Under the pieces are notes generated by a model. The model had not been told where the DNA came from and did no database searches. It saw only the letters and a list, made by a program, of their open reading frames with translations. This document shows positions 53,332 through 61,096 of a stretch of DNA of 64,000 nt, in pieces (position 1 is the first letter of the stretch; each line of letters starts with the position of its first letter). Location: contig NZ_CP047020.1 in assembly GCF_009796285.1 (NCBI RefSeq), positions 5,766,001 through 5,830,000 on the forward strand, written 5' to 3'. Both the position numbers and the translations under genes were made by a program. Origin of the DNA: Streptomyces broussonetiae. Its GTDB lineage: Bacteria; Actinomycetota; Actinomycetes; Streptomycetales; Streptomycetaceae.

Positions 53332-54617
53332 TGACTGCCACGATGACCGACACGCCGCCGCCCGCGGCGCCCAAGGCGGCGGGCGCGCCGCAGCGCTCGG
53401 GCCGCTCCGTCGGCCAGATCCTCATGATCGTCGCCGGTGCGCTGCTGCTCGTCGCAGCCGTCCGCATGATCACCGGCTCCGACTCCCTCGACTCCGCCGG
53501 CCAGGTAAGCGCCGCCCTCGGTCTCGCCGTGCCCATCGGTCTCGCCGGTCTCGCCGGCCTGTGGTCCGAGCGGGCCGGTGTGGTCAACATCGGCCTCGAA
53601 GGCATGATGATCCTCGGCACCTTCGGCGCCGGCTGGATCGGCTGGCAGACCAACCCCTGGCTCGGCCTGCTGATGGGCATCGCCTTCGGCGCCCTCGGCG
53701 GTCTGCTGCACGCCGTCGTCACCGTCACCTTCGGCGTCGACCACATCGTCTCCGGTGTCGCGATCAACCTGCTCGCGCTCGGCGCCACCCAGTACCTCGC
53801 CAAGCTGTTCTTCAACAGCGGCAGCGCGGCGAACGCGGGCGGCAACCCCAAGCAGTCCCCGCCGGTCGACTCGCTGCCCCAGATCACCGTGCCCGGCCTG
53901 TCCAGCGGCCTGCACTCGATCGAGAACCACCACTGGTTCCTGATCTCCGACATCGCCGGCATCCTCGGCGGCCTCGTCACGGACCTGTCCGTGGTGACGA
54001 TCCTCGCGGCGCTGCTGTTCGTCGGCACCTGGTGGCTGCTGTGGCGCACCCCGTTCGGTCTGCGGCTGCGCTCCTGCGGTGAGAACCCGACCGCCGCCGA
54101 GTCCCTCGGCGTCAACGTCTACAGCTACAAGTACGCGGCCGTCGCCGTCTCCGGCGGTCTCGCCGGCCTCGGCGGTGCCTTCCTCGCCCTGGTCACCTCG
54201 CACACCTACCTGGAGGGCCAGACCGGTGGCCGCGGTTACATCGGCCTCGCGGCGATGATCTTCGGCAACTGGCGGCCGGGCGGCCTGGCGATGGGCGCGG
54301 GCCTGTTCGGCTACTCCGACGCGCTCCAGCTGCGCAACGGCGGTGTCACGGTGCACGCGCTGCTGCTCCTGCTGGTCGTGCTGCTCGCGGCGCTGGCAGG
54401 GTGGAAGCTGTACAAGAAGGCGGTGTGGCAGGGCGTGATCAGCGCCGGCACGGCCGCGCTGGTCCTGGTCTGGTACCTGCTCACCGACGAGGTCCCGAGC
54501 GACTTCGTGGGCGCGACGCCGTACGTCGTCACGCTGCTGGTGCTGTCCCTGTCGGCGCAGCGCCTGCGGATGCCGAAGGCGGACGGCATGCGCTACCGGA
54601 AGGGCCAGGGCAAGTGA
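53331..54617 (+). CDS. Nucleoside ABC importer permease 2
   Basis: This 428-residue permease of the same family has a Pro/Ala-rich N-terminal tail, then LWSERAGVVNIGLEGMMILG (about residues 79-98), HIVSGVAINLLALGATQYLA and GLAAMIFGNWRPGGLAMGAG, all conserved family blocks. It overlaps the first permease by one base and cytidine deaminase by four (GTGA). The extended C-terminus has three further helices beyond the usual fold. Confidence 0.92.
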   Translation: MTATMTDTPPPAAPKAAGAPQRSGRSVGQILMIVAGALLLVAAVRMITGSDSLDSAGQVSAALGLAVPIGLAGLAGLWSERAGVVNIGLEGMMILGTFGAGWIGWQTNPWLGLLMGIAFGALGGLLHAVVTVTFGVDHIVSGVAINLLALGATQYLAKLFFNSGSAANAGGNPKQSPPVDSLPQITVPGLSSGLHSIENHHWFLISDIAGILGGLVTDLSVVTILAALLFVGTWWLLWRTPFGLRLRSCGENPTAAESLGVNVYSYKYAAVAVSGGLAGLGGAFLALVTSHTYLEGQTGGRGYIGLAAMIFGNWRPGGLAMGAGLFGYSDALQLRNGGVTVHALLLLLVVLLAALAGWKLYKKAVWQGVISAGTAALVLVWYLLTDEVPSDFVGATPYVVTLLVLSLSAQRLRMPKADGMRYRKGQGK

Positions 54618-55018
54618 CGACGCAAGCCGCCGAGTTCGACTGGGAGGCGCTGCGGGAGGTGGCGCGCGAGGCGATGTCCCACGCCTACGCCCCCTACTCC
54701 GGCTTCCCGGTCGGCGTGGCGGCCCGGGTCGACGACGGCCGTACCGTCACCGGCTGCAACGTCGAGAACGCCTCCTACGGCCTCGGCCTGTGCGCCGAGT
54801 GCGGGCTGGTCTCGGACCTGCAGCGCACGGGCGGCGGCCGTCTCACGCACTTCGCCTGCGTGGACGGCAAGGGCGCCGCGCTGGTGCCGTGCGGCCGTTG
54901 CCGCCAGCTCCTGTACGAGTTCGGCGGGCCCGACCTGCTCCTCGACACCCCCGAGGGCATCCTCCCGCTCTCCGAGATGCTGCCCCAGGCCTTCGGCCCG
55001 GACCATCTCACCAAGTAA
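54614..55018 (+). CDS. cdd: Cytidine deaminase
   Basis: This 134-residue zinc enzyme deaminates cytidine and deoxycytidine to uridines. It shows the substrate/Zn motifs VENASYGLGLCAECGLVSDL (catalytic CAE, about residues 55-75) and VPCGRCRQLLYEFG. It overlaps the permease gene, so imported pyrimidine nucleosides are processed by the same operon. The frame starts at GTG 54614, giving the family AREAMSHAYAPYSGFPVG region near the N-terminus. Confidence 0.95.
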   Translation: MTTQAAEFDWEALREVAREAMSHAYAPYSGFPVGVAARVDDGRTVTGCNVENASYGLGLCAECGLVSDLQRTGGGRLTHFACVDGKGAALVPCGRCRQLLYEFGGPDLLLDTPEGILPLSEMLPQAFGPDHLTK

Positions 55019-55022
55019 CGCC

Positions 55023-55059
55023 CGTACGGCCCCTCTGGCCTCTTCAGAGGGGCCGTACG
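55023..55059 (+). terminator. Intra-operon hairpin between cdd and deoA
   Basis: CGTACGGCCCCTCTG (55023-55037) pairs perfectly with CAGAGGGGCCGTACG (55045-55059) over a 7-base loop, starting four bases after the cdd stop. It may attenuate transcription into deoA; no promoter for deoA is evident in the 27 bases that follow. Confidence 0.85.
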
Positions 55060-55085
55060 CTTCGCAATTCTCCGAAGGGAACGCC

Positions 55086-56369
55086 ATGGCCATGGACGCC
55101 ATCTCCGTCATCCGCACCAAGCGGGACCGCGGTGAGCTGACCGACGAGCAGATCGACTGGGTCATCGACGCCTACACTCGCGGCGAGGTCGCCGACGAGC
55201 AGATGTCCTCGCTCGCCATGGCGATCCTGCTCAACGGCATGAACCGCCGTGAGATCGCCCGCTGGACGGCGGCCATGATCGCCTCGGGCGAGCGCATGGA
55301 CTTCTCCTCGCTGTCCCGCCCGACGGCGGACAAGCACTCCACGGGCGGCGTGGGCGACAAGATCACCCTGCCGCTGGCTCCGCTGGTGGCCGCCTGCGGT
55401 GCCGCGGTCCCGCAGCTCTCGGGCCGGGGCCTCGGCCACACGGGCGGCACCCTGGACAAGCTGGAGTCGATCCCGGGCTGGCGCGCCCTGCTGTCCAACG
55501 AGGAGATGCTGAACGTCCTGGACACCACGGGCGCGGTGATCTGCGCGGCGGGCGACGGCCTGGCCCCGGCGGACAAGAAGCTCTACGCGCTGCGTGACGT
55601 CACCGGCACGGTGGAGGCGATCCCGCTGATCGCCTCCTCCATCATGTCGAAGAAGATCGCGGAGGGCACGGGGTCGCTGGTCCTGGACGTGAAGGTGGGT
55701 ACCGGCGCCTTCATGAAGACGATCGAGGACGCCCGTGAACTGGCGTCGACGATGGTCGGCCTCGGCACGGACCACGGCGTGAAGACGGTCGCGCTCCTGA
55801 CCGACATGTCGACCCCGCTGGGCCTCACGGCCGGCAACGGGCTCGAGGTCCGCGAGTCGGTGGAGGTCCTGGCGGGCGGCGGCCCGGCGGACGTGGTCGA
55901 GCTGACGCTCGCGCTGGCGCGCGAGATGCTGGACGCGGCGGGCATCAAGGACGCCGACCCGGCGAAGGCGCTGGCCGACGGCTCGGCGATGGACGTCTGG
56001 CGCCGCATGATCGCGGCCCAGGGCGGCGACCCGGACGCCGAGCTGCCCACGTCGAAGGAACAGCACGTGATCAAGGCCCCGTCCTCGGGCGTCCTGACCC
56101 GCCTCGACGCCTACGACATCGGCATCGCCGCCTGGCGCCTGGGCGCCGGCCGCGCCCGCAAGGAGGACCCGGTGCAGGCGGCGGCGGGCGTGGAGATGCA
56201 CGCCAAGCCGGGCGACAAGGTACAGGAGGGCCAGCCCCTGCTGACCCTCCACACGGACACCCCGGAGCGCTTCGCATACGCGCTGCAGGCGGTGGAGGGC
56301 TCGTACGACATCGCGGCGCCGGGTACGGAGTTCCCGGCCACGCCGGTGGTGCTGGAACGCATCGCCTGA
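55086..56369 (+). CDS. deoA: Thymidine phosphorylase
   Basis: This 427-residue enzyme splits thymidine and deoxyuridine to base plus deoxyribose-1-phosphate. It has the family signature RPTADKHSTGGVGDKITLPL (about residues 78-97), SGRGLGHTGGTLDKLESIPG, SIMSKKIAEGTGSLVLDVKVG, and a C-terminal PYNP domain (ARKEDPVQAAAGVEMHAKPGD). AAGGGA lies five bases before the ATG. It is the last catabolic gene of the nucleoside unit and is followed by a terminator. Confidence 0.95.
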   Translation: MAMDAISVIRTKRDRGELTDEQIDWVIDAYTRGEVADEQMSSLAMAILLNGMNRREIARWTAAMIASGERMDFSSLSRPTADKHSTGGVGDKITLPLAPLVAACGAAVPQLSGRGLGHTGGTLDKLESIPGWRALLSNEEMLNVLDTTGAVICAAGDGLAPADKKLYALRDVTGTVEAIPLIASSIMSKKIAEGTGSLVLDVKVGTGAFMKTIEDARELASTMVGLGTDHGVKTVALLTDMSTPLGLTAGNGLEVRESVEVLAGGGPADVVELTLALAREMLDAAGIKDADPAKALADGSAMDVWRRMIAAQGGDPDAELPTSKEQHVIKAPSSGVLTRLDAYDIGIAAWRLGAGRARKEDPVQAAAGVEMHAKPGDKVQEGQPLLTLHTDTPERFAYALQAVEGSYDIAAPGTEFPATPVVLERIA

Positions 56370-56392
56370 CCAGGGGATTTCACGTTCGGGTG

Positions 56393-56424
56393 AAGGGGAC
56401 CGGTGGACCTGTGCCGGTCCCCTT
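56393..56424 (+). terminator. Terminator after deoA
   Basis: AAGGGGACCGG (56393-56403) and CCGGTCCCCTT (56414-56424) make an 11-bp perfect stem with a 10-base loop, 24 bases after the deoA stop. Confidence 0.85.
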
Positions 56425-56464
56425 GGGCATGCTGGGATCGGTGACGCACCGATAGGAGACCGCC

Positions 56465-57049
56465 ATGAGCGCACTCACCGTGAGCCAGGACCCCGACCAG
56501 AACTGGGACGACCTCGTCCGGTACTGGGAGGAGATGGAATGGCCCGAGGGCAGCAAGGTGGAGATCATCGAGGGGATCATCACCGTGTCACCCACTCCCG
56601 CGTTCCGCCACAACATCATCGCGGCCCGTGTCCAGCGTCGCCTCTACTCCGTGATCCCTGATGAATGGGAAGTTTTTCAGACGCTGTCCATCGCCGTACC
56701 GTCACGGCTGGGCATGTTCATCCCGGACCTGCTGGTGGTGCCGGTACATGAGCCCCCGGAGACGGACTCCTACCTCCCCGCCGCCCTTGCCGAACTCGTC
56801 GTCGAGGTGACCTCCAAGTCCAACGCCCGCCACGACCGCGTCAGCAAGGCCGCCGCCTACGCCACCGCAGGGATCCCGCTCTACCTCCTCATCGACCGCT
56901 GGGCACCCGGAGGCCCCACCGCGACCCTCTACGGGGAACCCAAGGGAGATGTCTACCGGGTCCTGAGCGCCGTGAAGTTCGGCGATCCCATCAGGCTCCC
57001 GGCCCCGTTCGACGTCACGATCGACACCGGCGAGTTCCCCGTCGACTGA
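56465..57049 (+). CDS. Uma2-family (DUF820) PD-(D/E)xK protein
   Basis: This 194-residue protein has the Uma2 pattern: VEIIEGIITVSPTPAFRHN (about residues 32-50), the acidic FIPDLLVVP and LAELVVEVTSKSNARHDRVSK, which together form a PD-(D/E)xK-like site (D near residue 88, E near 115, K near 119), then YATAGIPLYLLIDRW. The family has a restriction-endonuclease fold but no proven substrate, and is abundant in Streptomyces. AGGAGA precedes the ATG. Independent of the nucleoside genes, beyond their terminator. Confidence 0.88.
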   Translation: MSALTVSQDPDQNWDDLVRYWEEMEWPEGSKVEIIEGIITVSPTPAFRHNIIAARVQRRLYSVIPDEWEVFQTLSIAVPSRLGMFIPDLLVVPVHEPPETDSYLPAALAELVVEVTSKSNARHDRVSKAAAYATAGIPLYLLIDRWAPGGPTATLYGEPKGDVYRVLSAVKFGDPIRLPAPFDVTIDTGEFPVD

Positions 57050-57103
57050 CCCCCACCCGGGCACGGCCGCGGCCCCGCGCTGCGGCGGTTCGGCGGGTGC
57101 GCG

Positions 57104-57493
57104 ATGAGTTCCCTCCGCCCCGCCGGTCTACCGACCGTGGACACCGAGGAACCCGCCGTGCTCGTGCTGCCCGGCCCCGTCCGTCGTGACGAGGTGGCCG
57201 GGCTGTGTGCTGCCGTGCGCGCACTGTTGGAGGGCGGCGGTCGCGAGCGGGTCGTCGTGTGCGACGTGGGCGGGCTCGGGCCGCCGGGGCTCGCCGTCGT
57301 CGACCTGCTGGCGCGGCTGGAGCTGACCGCCCGTCGCGCCGGCGGGCGGATACGGCTGCGGGATCCCGACCCGGCGCTAGGGGCACTTCTGGATCTGGCC
57401 GGGCTCTCCTTCCAGGCGGAGGGGCAGACCGAAGAGGGGGAACCAGCGCTGGACGTCGAGGAAGCAGTGGAAACCGGTGATCCGGCCCTCTGA
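57104..57493 (+). CDS. STAS-domain protein (anti-sigma antagonist-like)
   Basis: This 129-residue protein has a STAS-like fold: AVLVLPGPVRRDEVAGLCAA (about residues 18-37), the strand-loop ERVVVCDVGGLGPPGLAVVD (about residues 48-67) where antagonists usually have a phosphorylatable serine (here no Ser at the loop), and RIRLRDPDPALGALLDLAG. The acidic C-terminal tail (about residues 91-129) overlaps the 3' end of the convergent sigma gene by 117 bases. It may be a degenerate antagonist. Confidence 0.7.
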   Translation: MSSLRPAGLPTVDTEEPAVLVLPGPVRRDEVAGLCAAVRALLEGGGRERVVVCDVGGLGPPGLAVVDLLARLELTARRAGGRIRLRDPDPALGALLDLAGLSFQAEGQTEEGEPALDVEEAVETGDPAL

Positions 57494-58390
57494 GATCTCC
57501 AGGACCTGCACCGCCCAGGGGCTGAACCCGCCCTGCTCCGGGTCCGGCTTGTAGTGCGCGAAGGCCGGCAGTCCGTTGGCCTGCACGGGCAGCAGGCGGG
57601 ACCTCGCGCAGGAGGCGCCCAGGGTGGTCATGAAGCCGGTGATGTCCGCCGTACCGCGCAGCCACAGGTCGAACGGCGGCATCGTCATGATGGCGTCCTC
57701 GTGGAGCAGCGCCGTCAGGGCCGTCATGTCGTAGCCCTCGAAGGCCTCGACGTACCGCTCCAGGAGCTTTTGCTGCTCCTCGTCCATCGGGTCGGACACC
57801 ATGCCCTCGGGGCCCGCGTCGGCGCGCTCGGCGAGTGTGGCCCGGGCCCGCTGGAGCGCGCTGTTGACCGAGGCGACCGTGGTGCCCAGCAGCTCGGCGA
57901 CCTCGCTCGCCTTCCAGGCCAGCACCTCGCGCAGGATCAGCACCGCCCGCTGCTTGGGCGGCAGTTGCTGCAGCGCCGCCATGAACGCGAGCCGGACGGT
58001 CTCCTTGGCCACGGCCGCCTCGGCCGGATCCTGCACCGCCGGCAGCACGCGCGCGTCCGGCATCGGCTCCAGCCAGGTGCTGTCCGGGCGGGGGGAGAGC
58101 GCCGCCTGTGCGAGCGGGGTCGACTCGGTCAGGTCCATCGGCCGCGCCCGCTTGTTGCCCGCCGTCAGCATGTCCAGGCAGACGTTCGTCGCGATCCGGT
58201 ACAGCCACGAGCGCAGCGAGGAGCGGCCCTCGAACTTCTCGTAGCTCCGCCAGGCCCGCACCAGGGTGTCCTGCACCGCGTCCTCGGCCTCGAAGGAGGA
58301 GCCGAGCATCCGGTAGCAGTACCCGGTCAGCTCGGTCCGGTGCTTCTCCAGTGCGACGTCGAGATCCGCCGTCGCCGTGCTGTCGCCCAT
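57377..58390 (-). CDS. SigJ-type ECF sigma factor with SnoaL-like C-terminal domain
   Basis: This 337-residue sigma factor has region 2 (LTGYCYRMLGSSFEAEDAVQ, then DTLVRAWRSYEKFEGRSSLR) and region 4 (LQQLPPKQRAVLILREVLAW, then KASEVAELLGTTVASVNSAL). A C-terminal SnoaL-like domain (LLERYVEAFEGYDMTALTALL, TMPPFDLWLRGTADI) runs from about residue 210 to 330. This class lacks a separate anti-sigma factor; the SnoaL domain controls activity. ATG 58390 begins the family sequence. A DNA-damage-type promoter lies 59-81 bases upstream. The 3' end overlaps the STAS gene on the other strand. Confidence 0.92.
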   Translation of the reverse strand: MGDSTATADLDVALEKHRTELTGYCYRMLGSSFEAEDAVQDTLVRAWRSYEKFEGRSSLRSWLYRIATNVCLDMLTAGNKRARPMDLTESTPLAQAALSPRPDSTWLEPMPDARVLPAVQDPAEAAVAKETVRLAFMAALQQLPPKQRAVLILREVLAWKASEVAELLGTTVASVNSALQRARATLAERADAGPEGMVSDPMDEEQQKLLERYVEAFEGYDMTALTALLHEDAIMTMPPFDLWLRGTADITGFMTTLGASCARSRLLPVQANGLPAFAHYKPDPEQGGFSPWAVQVLEISEGRITGFHCFLDVQRWFPLFGLPLRLEGEPGQIQKCP

Positions 58391-58448
58391 CGTCCACCCA
58401 CCCCTGTGGCCGTACCTGTCCGCGCTCCGTCGCGCCCCAGCACTTCGG

Positions 58449-58471
58449 AAGCTACCGCAGCCCACTGACAA
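58449..58471 (-). promoter_or_regulatory. RecA-NDp/PafBC-type DNA-damage promoter of the SigJ-type gene
   Basis: Read on the minus strand: TTGTCAGTGG (58471-58462), seven bases, then TAGCTT (58454-58449). This matches the actinobacterial LexA-independent DNA-damage promoter (TTGTCRGTGG, about 7-8 bases, TAnnnT) known from mycobacterial recA P1 and bound by PafBC. The predicted transcript start is about 50 bases before the ATG. Confidence 0.85.
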
Positions 58472-58499
58472 TGGACCCCGGAGTGCGAAAGAGCCCAGC

Positions 58500-59648
58500 T
58501 CAGACCAGTTGCTTCACAGACATGAGCAGATGACGGTGCAGGCTGTGCCCCGCGCCCGACCCGAGCAGCACCCGCTGTCCCGACCCCAGCAGTTCCAGTC
58601 GCAGCTCAGGGCCCTCGAAGGAGTTCAGCGCGTCGAGCAGATAGGCCGGGTTGAAGGCCACCGAGACCTCCTCGGCCCCGCGCAGCACGGCCGGCAGCCG
58701 CTGTGCCGCCACGTCGTCGCCGTATCCGGCGCGCACCAGGAGCGAGTCCTCGGCGGCCGAGAAGTCCAGCCGTACCGGGCTGTGCCCGTCCGCCACCACG
58801 GCCACCCGGCGCACGGCCTCGGCCAGCGCCCCGCACTCCGCCCCGGCCACGGCCGCCCCCGCCAGCTCGAACAGCGACCCGTACCCCGGCAGTCGGCCCT
58901 CCAGCCGCCGCAGCAGCGCCCGCGTGCTCCTCCCCCCGAGTCCGCCCTCGAAGCCGACGGCCCCCGCGCCGTCCGCCGCGCCCGGATCCAGCAGGAGCCG
59001 CAGCATCCCGCACCGCCCCAGCGCCCGCGCCACCTCCGCCAGCCGTCGCGCCGGCAGCAGCACCTCCACGGCCTCCCCGGCCCTCCCGCCCGCCGCCGGC
59101 GGCTGCCACGGCAGCCGCCGCACCGCGTACCGGTACCGGTCGGACGCCGACAGCGTCATCTCCTCGCCCTCGAGCCGCAGTTGGACCCCGGTGAGCATCG
59201 GCAGCGTGTCGTCGCGGCCCGCCGCGACCGCCACCTGTCCGACGGCCGTCGCGAACGCGGCCGCGTCCACCTCGCCGTACACCGGGGGAGTCGCGGGCGG
59301 CGCCGGGTACTCCTCGTACGGCAGGGTCGACAGCCCGAAGCGCGTACCGCCCGCCTCCACCGTCAGCCGGTTCCCCTCCCGCACGCAGCTCACCGGGCCG
59401 TCGGGCAGCACCCGGCAGATGTCCAGCAGCCGGCGCCCGGGGACCAGCACCCGGCCGGCCACCGCCACCTCGGCGTCCGCCCCGGCCCGGGCCGAGGTCT
59501 CCAGGTCGGACCCCGACACCGCCAGCCGCCCCGGCTCGGCGGTCAGCAGCAGGGCGCCCAGCACCGGTACCGGCGTCCGCCCGGGCAGCGCCCGCGCCGC
59601 CCAGGCCACCGCCTCCGCCAGCTCCGCGCGCGTGATCCGGATGTCCAT
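58500..59648 (-). CDS. Second DNA polymerase III sliding clamp (beta subunit paralogue)
   Basis: This 382-residue protein has the three-domain clamp layout: MDIRITRAELAEAVAWAARA at the start, PVLGALLLTAEPGRLAVSGSD (about residues 28-48), VPGRRLLDICRVLPDG, and the conserved ASDRYRYAVRRLPW (about residues 168-181). The C-terminal partner-pocket motif, MPxR in housekeeping clamps, is HLLMSVKQLV here. It is far from any dnaA/recF, so it is a paralogue, not the oriC-linked dnaN. AGGGGG precedes the ATG by about nine bases. A DNA-damage promoter lies directly upstream, suggesting a role in repair or translesion synthesis. Confidence 0.9.
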   Translation of the reverse strand: MDIRITRAELAEAVAWAARALPGRTPVPVLGALLLTAEPGRLAVSGSDLETSARAGADAEVAVAGRVLVPGRRLLDICRVLPDGPVSCVREGNRLTVEAGGTRFGLSTLPYEEYPAPPATPPVYGEVDAAAFATAVGQVAVAAGRDDTLPMLTGVQLRLEGEEMTLSASDRYRYAVRRLPWQPPAAGGRAGEAVEVLLPARRLAEVARALGRCGMLRLLLDPGAADGAGAVGFEGGLGGRSTRALLRRLEGRLPGYGSLFELAGAAVAGAECGALAEAVRRVAVVADGHSPVRLDFSAAEDSLLVRAGYGDDVAAQRLPAVLRGAEEVSVAFNPAYLLDALNSFEGPELRLELLGSGQRVLLGSGAGHSLHRHLLMSVKQLV

Positions 59649-59687
59649 ACGACAAACCCCCTGCCCGATGGCCCAGTTGACCGGTGG

Positions 59688-59710
59688 ACGCTATCCGCGC
59701 CCACTGACAA
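59688..59710 (-). promoter_or_regulatory. RecA-NDp/PafBC-type DNA-damage promoter of the second clamp gene
   Basis: Read on the minus strand: TTGTCAGTGG (59710-59701), seven bases, then TAGCGT (59693-59688). It is the same architecture as the promoter at 58449-58471, with identical first block and spacing. The predicted start is about 33 bases before the clamp ATG. Confidence 0.87.
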
Positions 59711-59740
59711 CGGGCCCTGAGCAGGGGGTTCGCCGAAACC

Positions 59741-61033
59741 TCAGTGCGCCGCGACCGGCTCCTGCCGGGCCGCCACCCGGGCCGCCCGCGAGCCGGCGAC
59801 GGTGATCGTGACGACGCCGAGGACCGCGAGGAGACCCACACCGACCGTGCCGCCCCAGCCGTCCGCGTGGAAGGCCGTCGCGCCGACCGTGCTGCCGACG
59901 CTGGAGCCGATGTAGTACATCGACTGGTACAGGGCCGAGGCCTGGGCACGGCCCTCGGTGGCGGTCTTGCTGACCGCCGAGGAGGCGACCGCGTGCCCCG
60001 CGAAGAAGCCCGCCGTGATCAGCACCAGGCCCAGCAGCACCAGCGGCAGCGAGGGCGCGAGCGAGAGCAGCAGACCGGCGGCCGTCGTACCGCCCGCCAG
60101 GTACAGCGCGCCCCGGCGGCCGAGGCGGCCCACCAGCCGGCCCGCCGTGGAGGCGGACACCGTCCCGACCAGGTAGACCAGGAAGACCGAACCGATGACG
60201 CCCTGCGGCAGCCCGAACGGCGCCTCCGTCAGGCGGTAGCCGATCACCGTGTACACGCCGCCGAAGACCGTCATGAACAGCGCGCCGATCGCGTACAGGC
60301 GGCGCAGCAGCGGGTTGGCGAGGTGGTCGCGGACCGTGTCCAGCAGGACGCGGGGCCGCAGCGAGCCCGCCTTGAAGTGCCGCGGGGCCGGCAGCAGCAG
60401 CCGGAAGGCGATCGCGCACCCGACGGCGATCACGCCGATCACGCCGACCGAGACCCGCCAGCCCCACTCCTGGGCCACCCAGCCGGTGATCAACCGGCCG
60501 CTCATGCCGCCGACACTGTTGCCCGCGACGAACAGGCCGATCGCCGTGACCAGCGCCTTGGGCCGGACCTCCTCGGCCAGGTAGGCCTGCGCCGAGGCAG
60601 GCAGACCGGCCAGCGCCGCGCCCTGCACCGCGCGCAGCACCACCAGCACGCCGAGCGACGGCGCGAACGGCACCAGCAGGCCGACGGCGACCGCGACGGC
60701 CAGCGAGGCCGTCATCACCGTACGGCGGCCGAAGCGCTCCGACAGGGCGCTCATCGGCAGGACGAACAGGGCCAGTCCGCCGGTCGCGGCCGCCACGGTC
60801 CAGCTCGCCTCGCTCGCCGCGACCCCGAACTCGCCGGAGATCAGCGGCAGCAGGGCCTGTGTGGAGTACAGCAGCGCGAAGGTGGCGACTCCGGCGAGGA
60901 AGAGGGCGAAGCTCATCCGGCGGTAGCCGGGGCCGCCCGGGGTCAGCCGGGAGTCGTTGTCGGGGAGGGCGGCGACGGGGACGGGAGAGGTGGCGCCCAC
61001 GGTGGTGGACGCCCCGGTACTGGCGGGAGACAT
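59741..61033 (-). CDS. MFS transporter, YnfM-like drug/arabinose exporter type
   Basis: This 430-residue protein has twelve membrane helices. Motif A-like loop SALSERFGRRTVMTASLAVA follows helix 2, and LRAVQGAALAGLPASAQAYL resembles the exporter motif C region. The sequence fits the YnfM/putative efflux MFS group. A polar N-terminus of about 35 residues precedes the first helix. It is divergent from a LysR gene 63 bases away, the classical arrangement for a LysR-controlled exporter. Substrate unknown. Confidence 0.88.
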   Translation of the reverse strand: MSPASTGASTTVGATSPVPVAALPDNDSRLTPGGPGYRRMSFALFLAGVATFALLYSTQALLPLISGEFGVAASEASWTVAAATGGLALFVLPMSALSERFGRRTVMTASLAVAVAVGLLVPFAPSLGVLVVLRAVQGAALAGLPASAQAYLAEEVRPKALVTAIGLFVAGNSVGGMSGRLITGWVAQEWGWRVSVGVIGVIAVGCAIAFRLLLPAPRHFKAGSLRPRVLLDTVRDHLANPLLRRLYAIGALFMTVFGGVYTVIGYRLTEAPFGLPQGVIGSVFLVYLVGTVSASTAGRLVGRLGRRGALYLAGGTTAAGLLLSLAPSLPLVLLGLVLITAGFFAGHAVASSAVSKTATEGRAQASALYQSMYYIGSSVGSTVGATAFHADGWGGTVGVGLLAVLGVVTITVAGSRAARVAARQEPVAAH

Positions 61034-61061
61034 GTCTCGACCGTATGTACGGCCCGCCTCA

Positions 61062-61074
61062 TGCGTCCAATGCA
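61062..61074. promoter_or_regulatory. Candidate LysR box (T-N11-A) between MFS and LysR genes
   Basis: TGCGTCCAATGCA has LysR-type T-N11-A spacing with TGC/GCA ends and lies in the 63-base divergent gap. A second, imperfect dyad CCGTATGTACGG is nearby (61041-61052). Prediction by pattern only. Confidence 0.4.
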
Positions 61075-61096
61075 CGGAATCGCCATAATCGATCCC

